Part shown: piece after piece, positions 14,863 to 16,164 of the stretch
Numbering within the stretch: position 1 is the first letter of the stretch
Layout of the letters: the number at the start of each line of letters is the position of its first letter
NCBI GenBank assembly: GCA_964371945.1
Contig: CAYJPA010000107.1
Span: 1-16,164, forward strand
From: CAYJPA01 sp964371945
GTDB lineage: Bacteria > Chloroflexota > Chloroflexia > Thermomicrobiales > UBA6265
Direction of reading: 5' to 3'
DNA: 16,164 bases
Notes under the pieces: model-generated
The model's input: the letters and a program-made list of their open reading frames with translations, nothing else
What the model was told of the DNA's origin: nothing
Databases searched by the model: none
Position numbers and translations under genes: made by a program

Positions 14863-15387
14863 ATGCGATTCAATCTGAGTATGACCGGCGGACAGGGCCG
14901 CTTCGTCGCACCGATTCTGATGCTCTTGACGCTCTTTCCCGGGCTTCTCGCTGCCAGCGCGTGGCCGTCTACGGTCCTTGCGGACACCCAGACCATCTCC
15001 ATCCAAGGGCTGCTCTGTCCGACAAATTACAGTGGAGTCGAGTACAGAACTGACTGCAATAGACCCTTTCTTGGGACAAGATTCCAGGCAGGGGGGAAGG
15101 GGCAGGATGCCGATGAAACGGGAACGGCTTCATTTGACATCTCAGGCTTTGGTCCCGGTACTGTTGCTATCATCATAGAGAGCCCTTTGCCACTGACGAC
15201 GCCTGTACCGATCGCGTGGTGCGTTAACGACATTGGCGAGCTATTGGGAGTGGATATTCTGTCCGATGCTCGCGCCGGCGGGATGGTCTTCGTCGTCACG
15301 ATGCCGAGTGCGGCGAACGTGTCGTGCGAGTTCTATTTCATCTTCTCAGAGGATGACAGCGACGACTTCACCGATTCATCAGATTGA
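14863..15387 (+). CDS. secreted protein, first domain plus acidic linker
   Basis: A 174-aa product with a clear signal peptide: positive start, hydrophobic run about 15-31, and likely cleavage after VLA at 38-40. The exported domain has a Cys-rich layout (CPTNY at 52, Cys65, then WCVND and VSCEFYF near the end) of the sort seen in Chloroflexota surface proteins with beta-sandwich repeats. The last 12 residues are almost all Asp, Glu, Ser and Thr. ATG with GGGAGG about 10 bases upstream. The TGA at 15385-15387 interrupts an acidic linker that continues in the same frame into a second domain. The natural product was therefore probably about 331 aa. The host function is unknown; surface binding is a guess. 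Confidence 0.75.
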   Translation: MRFNLSMTGGQGRFVAPILMLLTLFPGLLAASAWPSTVLADTQTISIQGLLCPTNYSGVEYRTDCNRPFLGTRFQAGGKGQDADETGTASFDISGFGPGTVAIIIESPLPLTTPVPIAWCVNDIGELLGVDILSDARAGGMVFVVTMPSAANVSCEFYFIFSEDDSDDFTDSSD

Positions 15388-15861
15388 ACGGAAGAGGATA
15401 CCGAGGATCCCATCGCGACAGTTCCCATCGACCCGACGGAGCAACCAACAGCCGGCCGCGCGGTGCGCCTCGTTCAAGGGACCTGTGATGATCTTCCGTC
15501 TGACGGAGGCATCTTACTCAACCCGCCCGACAAAGGGGCGGCTCGACGACAGGGACCGGACGACGCGATCGCTGGCGACATCTCGGTGACATTAGTCGAC
15601 CTCTCGATCGGTGATCTGGTTGCTTCGCCTCGCTCGCTGGTGGTGCAAGCAAGCGCGGACAAACCCAATTCGGTCCTCGTGTGCGGCGAGATCGGGGGCT
15701 CCCCGCTGCCGGATGGAGCGCTTGTGGTTGGTCTTCGCGAGATGCGCGGATCGGCGTACTCGGGGGTCGCGTACCTCACGTCCGATCCATCCAATCTGGC
15801 ACAAACCACAATTTGGGTGTTCACGGCCAAGCATCTCTCCGACGACGATCCGGGGGACTGA
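15388..15861 (+). pseudogene. second domain of the secreted protein, cut off by an in-frame TGA
   Basis: The same frame as the preceding gene runs on for 157 codons with no other stop. It first continues the acidic linker (TEEDTEDP, then PIDPTEQPTAGR). A folded domain follows with LVQGTCDD, SVTLVDLSIGDLVASPRSLVV, VLVCGEIGGSPLPDGALVVG and LREMRGSAYSGVAYL. This resembles C-terminal domains of secreted Chloroflexota proteins with a 'GTC ... CGEIGG ... GLRE ... SGYSG' order. There is no SD or ATG after the TGA; the only candidate start is GTG 15463, which has no SD. Either the stop is a recent nonsense mutation or it is read through. The nearest simple reversal would be a single base, for example CGA or TCA. 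Confidence 0.75.
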
Positions 15862-15953
15862 GTCGAGCATGTTTAGAACTTCGGTCGCCGAGGATCGCTC
15901 GACGTTCACGCACCACCGCTATTTGAGCTCGGCAGTTCCGCGGAAGCAACTGT

Positions 15954-16121
15954 TCAGGCTTGTGGGGAAGCGAGCAGGAGACGGCATTGGTCGAAGGGGT
16001 TGAGGCCCTGCGCCCGCCAGGTTCCGAAGAGCGAGGCCAGCCGCATTTTGGCGGTGCTGCCGGCCGTTGAGCGGGTGCCGCCGCTGATCTTCCGGCTCGC
16101 GACGAGGTGGCGCGGCGGCAT
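15954..16121 (-). pseudogene. IS66-type transposase C-terminal fragment
   Basis: The - strand reads HLVASRKISGGTRSTAGSTA, then KMRLASLFGTWRAQGLNPF and the ending QCRLLLASPQA before TGA. I recognise this order (SRKxSGGTRS ... SLFGTWxxxGLNP) as the C-terminus of IS66-family (TnpC) transposases. Only 55 codons remain, and the DDE residues lie outside. The gene is cut at its 5' side where an IS3-like terminal repeat begins (16124), so a later insertion or rearrangement probably truncated it. The frame stays open to the window edge by chance. Confidence 0.72.
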
Positions 16122-16123
16122 TA

Positions 16124-16164
16124 TGGACTTGACCCGTTTTGATGGACACCTGATGGTTGGAGGA
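16124..16164 (+). mobile_element. putative left end of an IS3-type element
   Basis: TGGACTTGACCCG, then TTTTGATGGACACC, resembles the terminal inverted repeats of many IS3-family elements (TGxxCTGACCCC ... TGGACA). It is followed by GGTTGGAGGA at the window edge, an SD-like string with room for an OrfA start just beyond. Only about 40 bases are visible, so the call rests on pattern alone. It directly abuts the truncated IS66-type gene. Confidence 0.5.

Noticed and set aside
15861..15903. GTCGAGC / GCTCGAC inverted repeat after the secreted-protein frame as a terminator
   Set aside because: Only 7 bp of stem with about 28 bases between the arms and no T-run; it may simply be near the end of the IS66-type element.
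1..16164. CRISPR array, tRNA, rRNA or riboswitch
   Set aside because: No evenly spaced short repeats and no cloverleaf or conserved rRNA strings were found on reading either strand.

Overview
The window looks like an accessory, rearranged stretch of a moderately GC-rich bacterial chromosome. The secreted Cys-containing proteins near the right end resemble proteins I associate with Chloroflexota (Thermomicrobia-like bacteria). That taxonomic guess is inference only: there is no rRNA, tRNA or marker gene here.

Left part (1-3837). A lone M15 zinc peptidase comes first, then the C-terminal half of an MFS exporter that has lost its front half, then an intact enolase-superfamily (mandelate racemase subgroup) enzyme on the + strand. 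The enolase gene converges on an M24 metallopeptidase (creatinase/prolidase type) on the - strand.

Centre (4095-12728). After a frameshifted IS3-type transposase tail there is a compact - strand catabolic cluster. Read 5' to 3' it runs: LacI-type regulator, Tat-exported peptide-binding protein, gamma-glutamyltransferase-like Ntn hydrolase, DppB-like and DppC-like permeases, MaoC-type hydratase, class III (CaiB) CoA-transferase. A good promoter (TTGACA, 17 bp, TAAAGT) overlapped by a LacI-type palindrome lies ahead of the regulator, so the cluster is probably autoregulated from one point. The likely logic is import of an amide- or peptide-linked compound, cleavage by the Ntn hydrolase, CoA activation of a released acid, and hydration of the CoA ester. 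No ABC ATPase is encoded. The Ntn hydrolase lacks the arginine that classical GGTs use to bind glutamate, so the substrate is probably not glutathione.

The cluster is bracketed by two diverged direct repeats of about 300 bp (about 3750-4087 and 12875-13177). Each holds the same 5' end of the M24 gene plus its upstream region. The left copy belongs to the intact gene. The right copy is a 46-codon stump, so a second M24 gene was probably destroyed when the cluster arrived or rearranged.

Right part (13034-16164). This holds a two-TM protein of unknown function, an NTF2-like domain protein with an uncertain 5' end, and a secreted two-domain protein split by one in-frame TGA. At the edge an IS66-type transposase tail abuts what looks like the left end of an IS3-type element. 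This part looks decayed and IS-rich.
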